A stretch of DNA of 33,282 nt, from contig RKRR01000180.1 of the NCBI GenBank assembly GCA_007571305.1, forward strand, positions 1 through 33,282, written 5' to 3'. The position numbers and the translations under genes were made by a program. Positions 1-7,597 of this stretch are shown here, piece after piece. The first letter of the stretch is position 1; every line of letters starts with the position of its first letter. A model generated the notes under the pieces. The model saw only the letters and a program-made list of their open reading frames with translations, searched no databases and was not told the origin of the DNA. This DNA comes from Candidatus Poribacteria bacterium. Its GTDB lineage: Bacteria > Poribacteria > WGA-4E > WGA-3G.

Positions 1-289
1 CGTCGTCTTCCATCATGCCATCGTCCATCATATCGTCATGGTGCATCATATCATCTTCCATCATGGTATCGTCCATCATATCGTCATGGTGCATCATACC
101 ATCGTCCATCATGTCGCCATGCTCCATCATGCCATCGTCCATCATGTCGTCATGGTGCATCATTTCCGAGTCGCTGCCGCCCATCATGTCATCCGTAACA
201 GGTGTCATGATCTGCTGGGCTCTTTCACAGGATACAAAGGCAAAACAAGCGATCAAGACAGCAATTAAAAGAATCTGAAATTTTAACAT
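1..289 (-). CDS. Met/His/Asp-rich repeat lipoprotein, 3' end outside window
   Basis: This minus-strand gene runs off the left edge; 96 codons are visible. The ATG (289-287) follows an AGGAG seven bases upstream. Residues 1-20 form a lipoprotein signal peptide ending in FVS-C21, so the product is probably lipidated and exported. From residue 43 the chain is almost pure Met, His, Asp and Glu in an 11-residue repeat: MMHHDDMMDDG, MMEHGDMMDDG, MMHHDDMMDDT, a short MMEDD unit, and MMHHDDMMDDG again. In DNA this is a 33-base tandem repeat. Dense Met and His favour copper or another soft metal, and Asp/Glu could bind divalent cations, so a periplasmic metal-sequestering role is an inference. I recognise no named family. 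The open frames on the plus strand here are antisense shadows. Confidence is high that it is a gene, low for function. Confidence 0.8.
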   Translation of the reverse strand, partial: MLKFQILLIAVLIACFAFVSCERAQQIMTPVTDDMMGGSDSEMMHHDDMMDDGMMEHGDMMDDGMMHHDDMMDDTMMEDDMMHHDDMMDDGMMEDD

Positions 290-324
290 TGTTAGTGCTC
301 CTTACACTGTATATTTCCTTATTC

Positions 325-484
325 TAACGCCAGTTGCTACTCACAAAATTTTAGGCATACCGTCCCATTTTTCACTGAAACGGTCTCATGATTCGGAGGC
401 ATTTCGTAGCGTAGGAAACCGTCAGTCTGCGTGCTTAAGATACACAACCTAACAGGTGATGCTACAAACTGGCAACTTGGGTTA
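325..484 (-). mobile_element. MITE-like repeat, family A copy 1
   Basis: A 160-bp non-coding element in the orientation opposite to its relatives at 18735 and 25672. The ends are imperfect inverted repeats, TAACGCCAGTTGC at 325-337 and GCAACTTGGGTTA at 472-484, each starting with TA. Read on the minus strand it contains the hairpin motif GTAGCATCACCTGTTAGG (near 448-465), then GTTTCCTACGCTACGAAATG and AGTGAAAAATGGGACGG, all of which recur in the copy at 25672. No open frame of note. It lies just upstream of the Met-rich lipoprotein gene, so it forms part of that gene's 5' region. Confidence 0.7.
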
Positions 485-672
485 TTCTATATACGAAAGT
501 AAATAGTTATGGAAATGTCACAAATCTGATAATCCGGCTTCAAGACAATAAAACCTGTTCAGATTAGATGTGACTTTCCAAATCCATGTGCTATACAATT
601 ATGGTGAATTATACTATTTTTTCTTTTAATTTTCAAGAAAAAAAACAAAGGAGTCGTTATTCGGATTTGCTT
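485..672. repeat. AT-rich spacer with a 13-bp inverted repeat (517-574)
   Basis: No gene is visible between the repeat element and the TPR gene. The only structure is an inverted repeat: GTCACAAATCTGA at 517-529 pairs with TCAGATT (559-565) and TGTGAC (569-574), with a three-base bulge and a loop of about 29 bases. It lies roughly 100 bases past the TPR stop on that gene's strand and lacks a T-run, so it could be an operator, an RNA hairpin or chance. The rest is A/T-rich. Confidence 0.35.
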
Positions 673-2358
673 CTATGGATCAGTTTTGAGAATTTCCGAG
701 CGAATTCTCAAAATATAAAGGTGTTTAGGGGCTTGTGAGAAAGCCGTTTCGATTTCACGGCGCGCCTCGGGGATACGGTTGAGACGGTAATAGACGAAAG
801 CAAGCGTAGCACGGTGTGTCGGTTGATCTTCGCTTTTAAGTGCTATCTCGGCAAGGGTAAGTGCTTCAGCAAGTTTCCTGTTTTCCGTTGCGAGTAGTGA
901 TGCTAACGCTTCTTTCGGAAACGGAACATCTGGCGCGAGTTGGATGGCTCGACGAAAATCAGCTTCTGCCATGCTGGATTCATTCTGTTTTTGATAAATT
1001 TTTCCTCGCCACAAGTATCCAGGTGCCCATGTCGGTTCATGTTGTATTCCCATCGTGATGGCATGCACAGCGGATTGTAAGTCCTTCGTTCTTTCGTACA
1101 AGTTTGCGAGTTGAACGTAAGTGTCCATAAAATCAGGTTCGTGTTGGATAAGCGCGAGATAGTGTGAAACCGCTGCCGTTTGGTTGCCGAGTTTGGTTTC
1201 TATCATGCCGAGATGCAGAAGTGCCTGGCGTGAATTAGACTCTATCGTCAGCACACGTTGATACGATTGCTTTGCGTCTGCAAATTCGCCGAGTTGCATT
1301 TGAACGTAAGCGTAGTCTTTCAATGCGACAGTAAAGGTGGCATCCGCTTCAATGGCCTTTTGAAGAGGTGTTAAGGCGCGGTGCGGCTGTCCGTTTTCGA
1401 TGAACCAGTGTGCTTGCCGGCGGTAACGTTCCGCCAGTGTTCGGCGATAGCGAGTTTCAGTGGCTTCGGCTTCTCCTCTGTTTCCGATATTGCGGAGGAC
1501 AGCCGCGAGTGATTTGTAAAAGATAGGTTCGCCTGGGGCATGTCGGATGGCACGTTCATAAAAACGTTGGGCGACAGCGAATTGTCCGCGTCTTGCGCCA
1601 ACTTCACCACGTCCGAAGGCGGCACTCGCAAGCGTCTTATCTTGCGTGAGTGCTTCTCTAAAAACGGCATCGGCTTCGTCAATACGGTTAAGCTTGAGAA
1701 GGACGTGTCCAAGGTTGTTGTAGGCAGCGGTTGTGTCTGGATGTAGTTGTACGGCGACGATATAGTATCTGCGTGCTTGCTCCAAATTTCCGCGCTCGGT
1801 TTCAATCTGCCCCAAGGCGATATACCACGCGACTGGAGCATCTTCACCCGCACCTTTAACGGCTTTTTGAAACCACATATCGGCTTCGTCAAGTTGCTTA
1901 TTACGATGATATGCAGCAGCGAGTTTGGCTTGCACCGCAAGCTGTAGGCGGGATATTGTAATATCCCCTTGGGGTTGTGTTGAAAGAAGTTGGAAAGCAC
2001 GTTGGAAAGCAGTAATCGCAGCGGGGTAGTCCTTCAATTTTGCGGCGGCATCCCCTTCACCAATATAAGCAATCGGGAACTCTGGTGCCTGTTTGATGAG
2101 GGCTTGATATAAACGGAGTGCCTCGTGCCAGTCCTCCGTTTGAAACGCATGCTGAGCATCTTTCAACTGCTTTTGAAACGTTTTAGGATAGTCCGCTATA
2201 TCGGCTGCAGATGCTGACATAACGAACATAAACAGAAACATAACGAGGACAAAATGTCCCCATCCCGCCATGGTCTTTCTGCCTGTAGTATGTCTTGGGT
2301 GCTGATGATACCGCACCCGTTTATTTCGCCTTGTTTTTCTCTTGTGCAAGCTCATCAT
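673..2358 (-). CDS. Exported TPR-repeat protein
   Basis: A 561-residue protein made almost entirely of tetratricopeptide repeats from about residue 55 to the end; repeats with the W-LG-Y-A-F-P pattern are clear around AYNNLGHVLLKLNRIDEADA and ALLHLGMIETKLGNQTAA. TPR arrays mediate protein-protein contacts, and no catalytic domain is visible. The start is uncertain. The longest frame begins at 2358, overlaps the PPIase gene by 38 bases and has a very basic 29-residue N-terminus before the hydrophobic stretch. An internal ATG at 2271 gives a textbook signal peptide (MAGWGHFVLV...SASAA) but has only a weak ribosome site. Either way the product is exported or membrane-anchored with TPRs outside the cytoplasm. 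It is the last gene of a three-gene operon, and its link to the SurA-like protein suggests a role in envelope protein handling. Confidence 0.85.
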   Translation of the reverse strand: MMSLHKRKTRRNKRVRYHQHPRHTTGRKTMAGWGHFVLVMFLFMFVMSASAADIADYPKTFQKQLKDAQHAFQTEDWHEALRLYQALIKQAPEFPIAYIGEGDAAAKLKDYPAAITAFQRAFQLLSTQPQGDITISRLQLAVQAKLAAAYHRNKQLDEADMWFQKAVKGAGEDAPVAWYIALGQIETERGNLEQARRYYIVAVQLHPDTTAAYNNLGHVLLKLNRIDEADAVFREALTQDKTLASAAFGRGEVGARRGQFAVAQRFYERAIRHAPGEPIFYKSLAAVLRNIGNRGEAEATETRYRRTLAERYRRQAHWFIENGQPHRALTPLQKAIEADATFTVALKDYAYVQMQLGEFADAKQSYQRVLTIESNSRQALLHLGMIETKLGNQTAAVSHYLALIQHEPDFMDTYVQLANLYERTKDLQSAVHAITMGIQHEPTWAPGYLWRGKIYQKQNESSMAEADFRRAIQLAPDVPFPKEALASLLATENRKLAEALTLAEIALKSEDQPTHRATLAFVYYRLNRIPEARREIETAFSQAPKHLYILRIRSEILKTDP

Positions 2359-3292
2359 CCAAAATATCCCAGGTTTCCTCTTCTTTCTGTTTGGTTAGCC
2401 ACGTCTCAAACTGTTCGTTTGCCAGTTCCTGCCGAATCCGCTCTGTGATATCTTCACTGACTTCTTCGTAGGTTTTTAGATACGCTGAATTGTTCCGAAT
2501 GCGTTCGACGATCTGGTATCCCTCCGTAACGCGAAGAGGCGTGCTACGTTCAGAAACTTGTAATTCAGTTACGATAGCCCCCAAAGGTGTGTCTATTGCA
2601 AGCGTTAGTACCTCAAACTTGAGTTCCAACTGTGTTTCAGAAACTTCACAGACCGCCTGAAATGTTTCACCCCGTTGTAAACGTTCACTCAATTTTTTCA
2701 CCAGTTCCTCGACATTTTGCTTTTCTGTCTCGGATCCATTCCTTGGCACGACGATAAGTAATGATTTAAAGGTAACTGTGGATGGAACAATAAACTCGGC
2801 ATTATTGGCATCGTAATATGACTTGGCTAACCTCGCGACCTTTTCGCTGTTAACAGCATTGAAAAATATACGTCGGAAGAATTCGTCGTAAATTAACTGA
2901 TCGTAGATCCATGCTTCTACTGCCTCTTTTTCCAATTGGTACCCCTCCAAAACGCTTTGAAACACTATATCCGAAGCATATTTGGCAGAAATTTCTGCTA
3001 TCTTTGCGGCTATCTGTGAATCACGTTCAGTTACGACAACGCCAAGCCGCTCAGATTCTTGTAGGACGAATTTTCTATTGATAATAATATTAAGGACCGC
3101 GCGTTTTTCCGCAAGAGTTGAGGTCGTGTCGGTACGTATCCCAAGCACTTTAGCAATATGAAGCTCATCTTCGAGTTCGCTGCGTGTGATAGCGTCCTCG
3201 TTGACGACCGCAACGATTGAATCAATGAGGGTTTGAGTGTATACGTTACCACCGATACAGAATAGGATCAGAAAGGTGATGTAGCGGATCAT
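2321..3292 (-). CDS. SurA/parvulin-like periplasmic peptidyl-prolyl isomerase
   Basis: A 323-residue protein. Residues 1-19 look like a signal peptide, followed by the SurA N-terminal signature (IDSIVAVVNEDAITRSELED) common to periplasmic chaperone-isomerases of the SurA/PpiD/PrsA type. A single divergent parvulin (PpiC-like) domain follows at about 165-275, containing TFKSLLIVVPRNG and the terminal GYQIVERI strand, then a helical, highly charged C-terminus. SurA proper has two parvulin domains, so this is a one-domain form. Such proteins chaperone outer-membrane or secreted proteins, here inferred from domain order. The ATG lies one base after the stop of the upstream dehydratase gene, and its 3' end overlaps the TPR gene, so the three genes are very probably co-transcribed. 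Confidence 0.82.
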   Translation of the reverse strand: MIRYITFLILFCIGGNVYTQTLIDSIVAVVNEDAITRSELEDELHIAKVLGIRTDTTSTLAEKRAVLNIIINRKFVLQESERLGVVVTERDSQIAAKIAEISAKYASDIVFQSVLEGYQLEKEAVEAWIYDQLIYDEFFRRIFFNAVNSEKVARLAKSYYDANNAEFIVPSTVTFKSLLIVVPRNGSETEKQNVEELVKKLSERLQRGETFQAVCEVSETQLELKFEVLTLAIDTPLGAIVTELQVSERSTPLRVTEGYQIVERIRNNSAYLKTYEEVSEDITERIRQELANEQFETWLTKQKEEETWDILDDELAQEKNKAK

Positions 3293-3293
3293 A

Positions 3294-4466
3294 CTATCGC
3301 GGGTTCCTCGGCGTTAGCCACTCCTCTTCAATGTGCAAACCGAGTCCGGGCCCGTCATTTGGAGAGATGTAACTATCCGTTGGGAGTGACTCGCCTTCAA
3401 AACGTTTCATCTCCTCTAAAGGGACACCGGGCGGAGTGCCGAGGTAGTATTCTACCCAAGGTGTGTTCGGCATAGCAGCGGAAAGGTGGAGTCCAGATTG
3501 TCGAAGCCCCCCGCCGTGGAAGATAACGGTGAGTCCAGCAGCATCTGCGAGATGACAAATTTTAACACATTCAGTTATCCCACCTACCCAAAAGGTATCG
3601 GGTTGTAGAATATCCAAGCACCGTTTTTCGATAATTTGCTGGAATGGGAAACGGGTATAGTGATGTTCGCCACTTGCTAAGCTCACCCAATCTACAGCCT
3701 CTTTGACTTTCACTAACCCGTCGATGTCTTCTGGGATAAGGAACTCCTCAATCCACTTGAGGCGATACGGGCGGAGGCGGTGTGCCAAACGAATCGTGTA
3801 ATCGACATCGAAAGCCATGTAACAGTCAAGCATGATTTCAACGTCGTCGCCGACCGTTTCCCTCGTCTTTGCCACCAGTTTTTCGTTCTCTTTTAAACCC
3901 CATTCACCGTCTACCGGGCCATAGGGGCACGCCAATTTCACGGCTTTGAATCCGAGTTCTAACTGCCAATCGGTATCGTTGCCAGTAGCGTAAGCGAACA
4001 TCTTCTCACGTAACGGTCCGCCAAGCAGTTCATAGACAGGCTGATTCTTGATTTTGCCGTTCAGATCCCACAAGGCGATGTCAACGCCGCTCATCGCGCA
4101 ACTGGTTAAGCCTTGAGAACCGTAAGGTTTGGACATACGGAACATCATATCCCAAATCTTCTCTACAGCAAAGCAGTTTTCACCGATCAGCATCGGTGCG
4201 AAATGTTCATCAATAACCGCTGCAACCGGTGTGCCGAAAGAGGTCTCTCCTATACCCCAAGTGCCGTCTTCGGCGGTGACTTTGACATAGACCTGATCCC
4301 ACGTCTTGGGCATCCAACTGGAGCGGTGGCGTTTGTATTGCGGATAGCGCGACATTGGGTTCGCGACTTCAGCGTGGACATTCCATGGTTCACGGCGGGG
4401 TTCTGTGCGTTTGGTGTCGCGTTGTGGGATATTGATTCGGACTGTTTGTATATCTTTGATTTTCAT
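3294..4466 (-). CDS. L-rhamnonate dehydratase-like enolase-superfamily enzyme
   Basis: A 390-residue member of the mandelate racemase/muconate lactonizing branch of the enolase superfamily. The start at 4466 (MKIKDIQTVRINIP) has GGAG eight bases upstream and gives the family's usual N-terminus; the 13 residues before it are not needed. Visible active-site residues: metal ligands D214 (in MLDCYM), E241 (in WIEEF) and E267 (in SGEHH), plus the D290/H317 dyad (LQPD and VIFHGG). The ANPMSRYPQYKRHRSSW segment and SGEHH resemble RhmD, which dehydrates L-rhamnonate to 2-keto-3-deoxy-L-rhamnonate in the non-phosphorylated rhamnose pathway. A related acid-sugar dehydratase with another substrate is possible, because no rhamnose pathway genes are next to it. 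It heads an operon with the PPIase, one base apart. Confidence 0.75.
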   Translation of the reverse strand: MKIKDIQTVRINIPQRDTKRTEPRREPWNVHAEVANPMSRYPQYKRHRSSWMPKTWDQVYVKVTAEDGTWGIGETSFGTPVAAVIDEHFAPMLIGENCFAVEKIWDMMFRMSKPYGSQGLTSCAMSGVDIALWDLNGKIKNQPVYELLGGPLREKMFAYATGNDTDWQLELGFKAVKLACPYGPVDGEWGLKENEKLVAKTRETVGDDVEIMLDCYMAFDVDYTIRLAHRLRPYRLKWIEEFLIPEDIDGLVKVKEAVDWVSLASGEHHYTRFPFQQIIEKRCLDILQPDTFWVGGITECVKICHLADAAGLTVIFHGGGLRQSGLHLSAAMPNTPWVEYYLGTPPGVPLEEMKRFEGESLPTDSYISPNDGPGLGLHIEEEWLTPRNPR

Positions 4467-4677
4467 CGTCTGGCTCCGTTCAAGGTTTGTCGCATGATAC
4501 CACAACCCGGTATTTAGTTCAAAGGGTTTTGGAATGGGAAGTGAGGATTGAGTTCTCGCGTAGGAAGGTCAGAATCTCAATTTCTCTTTTACAGGAGTGG
4601 AAAATAGTTGCCGCGGTGGGGTTAGAAGTTGTATCTCCCATTTGGGGGTCCCCACCCGTTACTTGGAAGGAGGGAAA
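4467..4677. other. Spacer with small hairpins between SOD-like and dehydratase genes
   Basis: No gene seen. AGGGAA/TTCCCT (4671-4676, 4681-4686) forms a small hairpin across the stop codon of the SOD-like gene, and GGGGTCCCC lies near 4645-4653. Neither is followed by a clear T-run on the relevant strand, so terminator function is uncertain. Confidence 0.25.
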
Positions 4678-5379
4678 TCATTCCCTTAACACTATCAAAC
4701 CGCAACCGATTTTGGCACCGCCTCCCGGCAGGATTGGCGGTATATTCATCTGCACATTGGGATGGGAATGTGCGGGTGTTCCGGGCGGATGGAAATGCGG
4801 CGGTATCGCCTGCATGTTCCTGTTCATATCCATCTGCGTGTTCCTGTGATGTGCGTGTGGATTGGTTAAGAAGGTGTCTCCAGTTTCATGAATCATCATC
4901 AGTTTGCCGAGGATATCGGTATTTGGATCTCCACCGAGAGACCAGAACGGTGTCATAAATTCTAATACCCCCGTACCATCTTCACTGACTGAGATGTTAC
5001 CGACTTCACCTATGCCTATAGGAGGCGTATTGAAAGTCGCTTGGACGACGGGGATACCCGGTGTCCCTGCTGGAATCTCCATAGGATGCCAATGCGGTCC
5101 TATATCGTCGCAGCTGCCACCGGTATGAAGATGTATTGCGTGCAAACCGGCAGTGGTATTCTGTATTTCAATTGTGACGTGAACGACTCCATCTATTTCC
5201 GTGAAGGTTGCTGTGCCAGTGAGACCACTATCATTCATTTCAGAGATAGTGGCAACCGCGATTTTGTTAGCAGGTTCTGAGGTGATCATCTGTGTCGGAA
5301 TCTTTTCGCAACCAGTTCCAAGATACACTGCAGCAATCAGGGTTATTAACACTGCGTAGACGTAATACCTGATATTCAT
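4678..5379 (-). CDS. Cu/Zn superoxide dismutase-like lipoprotein with His/Met-rich loop
   Basis: A 233-residue protein. The ATG at 5379 has AAGGGA upstream and starts directly at a lipoprotein signal (lipobox LGTG-C24); the longer frame upstream runs into a repeat element. The SodC fold is recognisable from GLHAIHLH (copper ligands H83 and H85), GPHWHP (H96 region, bridging position), MMIHE (copper ligand H164), Cys90 and Cys226 for the usual disulfide, and the C-terminal GGGAKIGCGLIVL. Odd points: the zinc-site loop HxGDLGN is replaced by IGEVGN (Glu125 for Asp, no His), the active-site Arg is Lys223, and residues 174-207 carry a His/Met/Pro-rich insertion (NPHAHHRN... PPHFHPPG... AHSHP). 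The copper site therefore looks kept and the zinc site changed. It may be a dismutase or a copper-binding relative. Confidence 0.78.
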   Translation of the reverse strand: MNIRYYVYAVLITLIAAVYLGTGCEKIPTQMITSEPANKIAVATISEMNDSGLTGTATFTEIDGVVHVTIEIQNTTAGLHAIHLHTGGSCDDIGPHWHPMEIPAGTPGIPVVQATFNTPPIGIGEVGNISVSEDGTGVLEFMTPFWSLGGDPNTDILGKLMMIHETGDTFLTNPHAHHRNTQMDMNRNMQAIPPHFHPPGTPAHSHPNVQMNIPPILPGGGAKIGCGLIVLRE

Positions 5380-5427
5380 GGAATATCCCTTTTGAGAGTT
5401 GTTTAATCGGGCATTTGATATAAAATA

Positions 5428-5548
5428 GGACTTACGCATGCTGCTCTTTTGTAGCAGAACCTGTGAGGGTGTGCCACGAGAACACTTGTCTTTTTTGAGG
5501 TTCTGCCTCTCACAAAGCGTCAGATGGTCAAAATTGCATAAGCCCTGC
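5428..5548. mobile_element. MITE-like repeat with GGACTTACGCA-type ends
   Basis: About 120 bp of non-coding sequence bounded by imperfect inverted ends, GGACTTACGCA (5429-5439) and TGCATAAGCCC (5535-5545). Internally GCAGAACC (near 5454) pairs with GGTTCTGC (near 5499), and TGTGAG with CTCACA, so the transcript would fold strongly. It lies upstream of the SOD-like gene. Only one copy is in this window, so its mobile nature is inferred from the inverted ends alone. Confidence 0.4.
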
Positions 5549-5603
5549 AAGACATACTATATCACATCTCAATGTCAAGGGCAATTAAGACCCACTTTCG
5601 TGC

Positions 5604-5631
5604 TTGACATTCCGTCCTATATTGATACAAT
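5604..5631 (+). promoter_or_regulatory. Sigma-70-type promoter for the decarboxylase-family gene
   Basis: TTGACA at 5604-5609 and TACAAT at 5626-5631, spaced by 16 bases: a near-consensus housekeeping promoter. Transcription would begin near 5638, giving a leader of about 95 bases that contains the duplicated segment and hairpin described next. Confidence 0.6.
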
Positions 5632-5636
5632 AGAGA

Positions 5637-5734
5637 CATACCATCCGAGGCATGGAGGGAACGAGATTTTATGCACAGGCTCACAGCCTATGCTACATAA
5701 CCGCATACTATCCGAGACATGGAGGGAATGAGAT
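5637..5734 (+). repeat. 31-bp direct repeat flanking a hairpin insertion
   Basis: CATACCATCCGAGGCATGG (from 5637) and CATACTATCCGAGACATGG (from 5704) begin two 31-base copies, 5637-5667 and 5704-5734, matching at 28 of 31 positions. Both copies contain the GGAGGGAA ribosome site; only the second leads into the gene. Between them (5668-5703) lies one copy of the hairpin motif found in the window's MITEs, ATGCACAGGCTCACAGCC followed by TATGCTACA. The arrangement looks like an insertion with target duplication, or a duplication around the hairpin. Confidence 0.7.
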
Positions 5735-6578
5735 GGGATATAAATTAGATCCGAGCGCGATGTATCGGATGCCGACGCATTTTGGACCGAGAACTGGACC
5801 GAGATACGGACCCGATGGCAGAAAATTCGAGTGTAAAGATAACCCGAAATCAACGTCCGTTTCAGTGAGTTTCCTGACAAATAGCGAACAACTTGAGGCT
5901 TTTCTACCGCCAGGCTTCTCGCTCAACGGTGAACCGGTTGTGTCTGTGTCTGGGGGCTATATGAAGGAAATTGAGTGGCTTGCAGGGCGGGGTTACAATA
6001 CCCTCGGCGTAAGTTTTCCAGTAGTCTACGAAGGTGAAGTGGACAGAGCGACGGGTTCTCTGTTGACGGTGCTATGGGAAAATCTGACAGATCCGATTTT
6101 GACAGGACGTGAGGAGTTAGGATTCTCCAAAATCTATTGCGCACTTCCAGATCCACTAACTTTTAACGGAGAGACACACTGCACCGCCAGTTGGCTCGGT
6201 TTCAAGTTCATGGACATGCGTGTGAGAGCGACAGAACAGGTCCCGATTCCACCCGCGGGCCCACCGCCGCAAGCGAGTGACGACCAACCGCTTACTGGCA
6301 CATTACATTATAAATATATGCCGAGAACGGGTGTATGGGGCACCGAGGATATTGCCTACGCAGTGCTAACACCATCGCATACACCGAACAGAGTTGTGCA
6401 GGAGCAGTGGCGCGGCGAGGGAACGGTCGAATTCCACAAAGCCCGCTGGGAAGACCTACCGACACAGTACAACATTGTCAATGCCTTCCACGAATTGGAA
6501 GTCAAGGAATGGCGTGGCGCATCTATCGTCAAAACCATCGGCGGAAAAGACCTCAGCGATCAACGTATTTTGCGTTAG
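5733..6578 (+). CDS. Acetoacetate decarboxylase-family protein
   Basis: A 281-residue protein starting at 5733 (MGYKLDPSAMYRMPTHFGP), with GGAGGG ten bases upstream; an in-frame extension to 5652 merely reads the duplicated leader. The fold resembles the acetoacetate decarboxylase (ADC) family: the region with LPPGFSLNGEPVVSVSGGY, the substrate-cavity strand GYNTLGVSFPVVYEGEVD, and the segment LTVLWENLTDPILTGREELGFSKIYC, where ADC carries its lysine-containing motif. In this protein the ADC catalytic Lys is not obvious in the GREELGFSK segment beyond the single K, so the reaction may be decarboxylation or, as in several ADC-like proteins, another Schiff-base or lyase reaction. It has its own promoter at 5604 and ends three bases before the convergent SDR gene. 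Confidence 0.7.
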   Translation: MGYKLDPSAMYRMPTHFGPRTGPRYGPDGRKFECKDNPKSTSVSVSFLTNSEQLEAFLPPGFSLNGEPVVSVSGGYMKEIEWLAGRGYNTLGVSFPVVYEGEVDRATGSLLTVLWENLTDPILTGREELGFSKIYCALPDPLTFNGETHCTASWLGFKFMDMRVRATEQVPIPPAGPPPQASDDQPLTGTLHYKYMPRTGVWGTEDIAYAVLTPSHTPNRVVQEQWRGEGTVEFHKARWEDLPTQYNIVNAFHELEVKEWRGASIVKTIGGKDLSDQRILR

Positions 6579-6581
6579 TGC

Positions 6582-7418
6582 TTAGTCCATCACTGTCCCG
6601 CCTGATACGGTGATGGAAACCCCGGATAGGTAGGCGGCTTCATCTGAGGCGAGGAAAGCAGCCATCTTGGCGACATCTGCTCCCTCGGCGAGCCGCCCGA
6701 TGGGTATAGCTGCTTCAGAACTGCGTGCGTATTCCGCGAGTTGTTCATCAGCGGAAAGATCCTGAGGCATGAGCACAGATGCAAGATGTCCAAATCGCTC
6801 TGTGTCCACAAGTCCTGGGCAAATAGCGTTTACGTTGACTCCATAAGGTGCAAGTTCACACGCAAGTGATTGTGTGAAGCCGATCACAGCGAATTTCGAG
6901 GCACTATATGCAGCGAAGCGCGCCGATCCCCGCTTCCCGGTGACAGAAGACATATTGATAATTTTGCCGCCTGTTCCTTGCGCGATGAGATGACGGGCTA
7001 CCGCTTGTGAACAGAGGAATACGCCTTTCACATTGACCCGCTGGACTCTGTCCCAATCCTCTTCAGCCAGATCTACGACAGGCACACGATCCTTGCCAGC
7101 CATCGTCCCGGCGTTGTTGACGAGGATGTTGATTTTGCCGAAGTGCGCGACGGTTTGCTCCACCATCTCTTTTACCTGTCCCGCGTCGGCAACGTCCGCG
7201 ACGAGGCTGATAGCGCGTTGTCCCATCACCTCAATTTCACGAACAACATCGGGTAAGCCTTGCCAATCCGATTGATCTGCGGCGTAAGGATGCTCGGTCA
7301 TATCGTTGACAGCAACATCGGCACCCTCTTTCGCCAATCGGGTCGCGATAGCACGTCCGATGCCGTTTTTGCCGCCTGCTCCCGTCACTAAGGCAACTTT
7401 TCCGTTTAAGTTGTACAT
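6582..7418 (-). CDS. Short-chain dehydrogenase/reductase (classical SDR)
   Basis: A 278-residue NAD(P)-dependent oxidoreductase. The start at 7418 (MYNLNGKVALVTG) has AGGAG ten bases upstream; earlier Met codons only lengthen the N-terminus. The Rossmann cofactor motif TGAGGKNGIG is at 12-21, NNAG at 101-104, catalytic Ser near 157-158 and Y171-SAS-K175. The C-terminus (YLSGVSITVSGG) is typical of FabG-like SDRs. Substrate cannot be told from sequence: sugar, polyol or acyl substrates are all possible. The gene converges on the decarboxylase-family gene with a three-base gap. The inverted repeat CCATCAC (6587-6593)/GTGATGG (6610-6616) inside its 3' end might act as a shared terminator. Upstream lies the split antitoxin, on the opposite strand. 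Confidence 0.85.
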   Translation of the reverse strand: MYNLNGKVALVTGAGGKNGIGRAIATRLAKEGADVAVNDMTEHPYAADQSDWQGLPDVVREIEVMGQRAISLVADVADAGQVKEMVEQTVAHFGKINILVNNAGTMAGKDRVPVVDLAEEDWDRVQRVNVKGVFLCSQAVARHLIAQGTGGKIINMSSVTGKRGSARFAAYSASKFAVIGFTQSLACELAPYGVNVNAICPGLVDTERFGHLASVLMPQDLSADEQLAEYARSSEAAIPIGRLAEGADVAKMAAFLASDEAAYLSGVSITVSGGTVMD

Positions 7419-7597
7419 TGGGGTATAACTCCTGTGCATTGAATGGAACAGAGTATAGCAGATTTTCACAGAGATGTCAAATTGGCGAGTCAGGAACCTT
7501 AGACAGCCAAAAACCTTTGATTTTTCGTGGAATCTATGAGATACTTTAATAAGACGTTATCTGCCTTGTACAGTAACAACACTAATCGGAGAAAACA

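Noticed and set aside
1..278. Ser/Ile/Met-rich and His-rich open frames on the plus strand, and a CRISPR-like look of the 33-base repeats
   Set aside because: The repeats encode the Met/His/Asp lipoprotein on the minus strand, which has a signal peptide and ribosome site; units abut without unique spacers, so this is not CRISPR.
1371..2000. A 209-codon minus-strand frame inside the TPR gene
   Set aside because: Antisense-frame shadow of the TPR coding sequence; no homology-like features and low-complexity composition.
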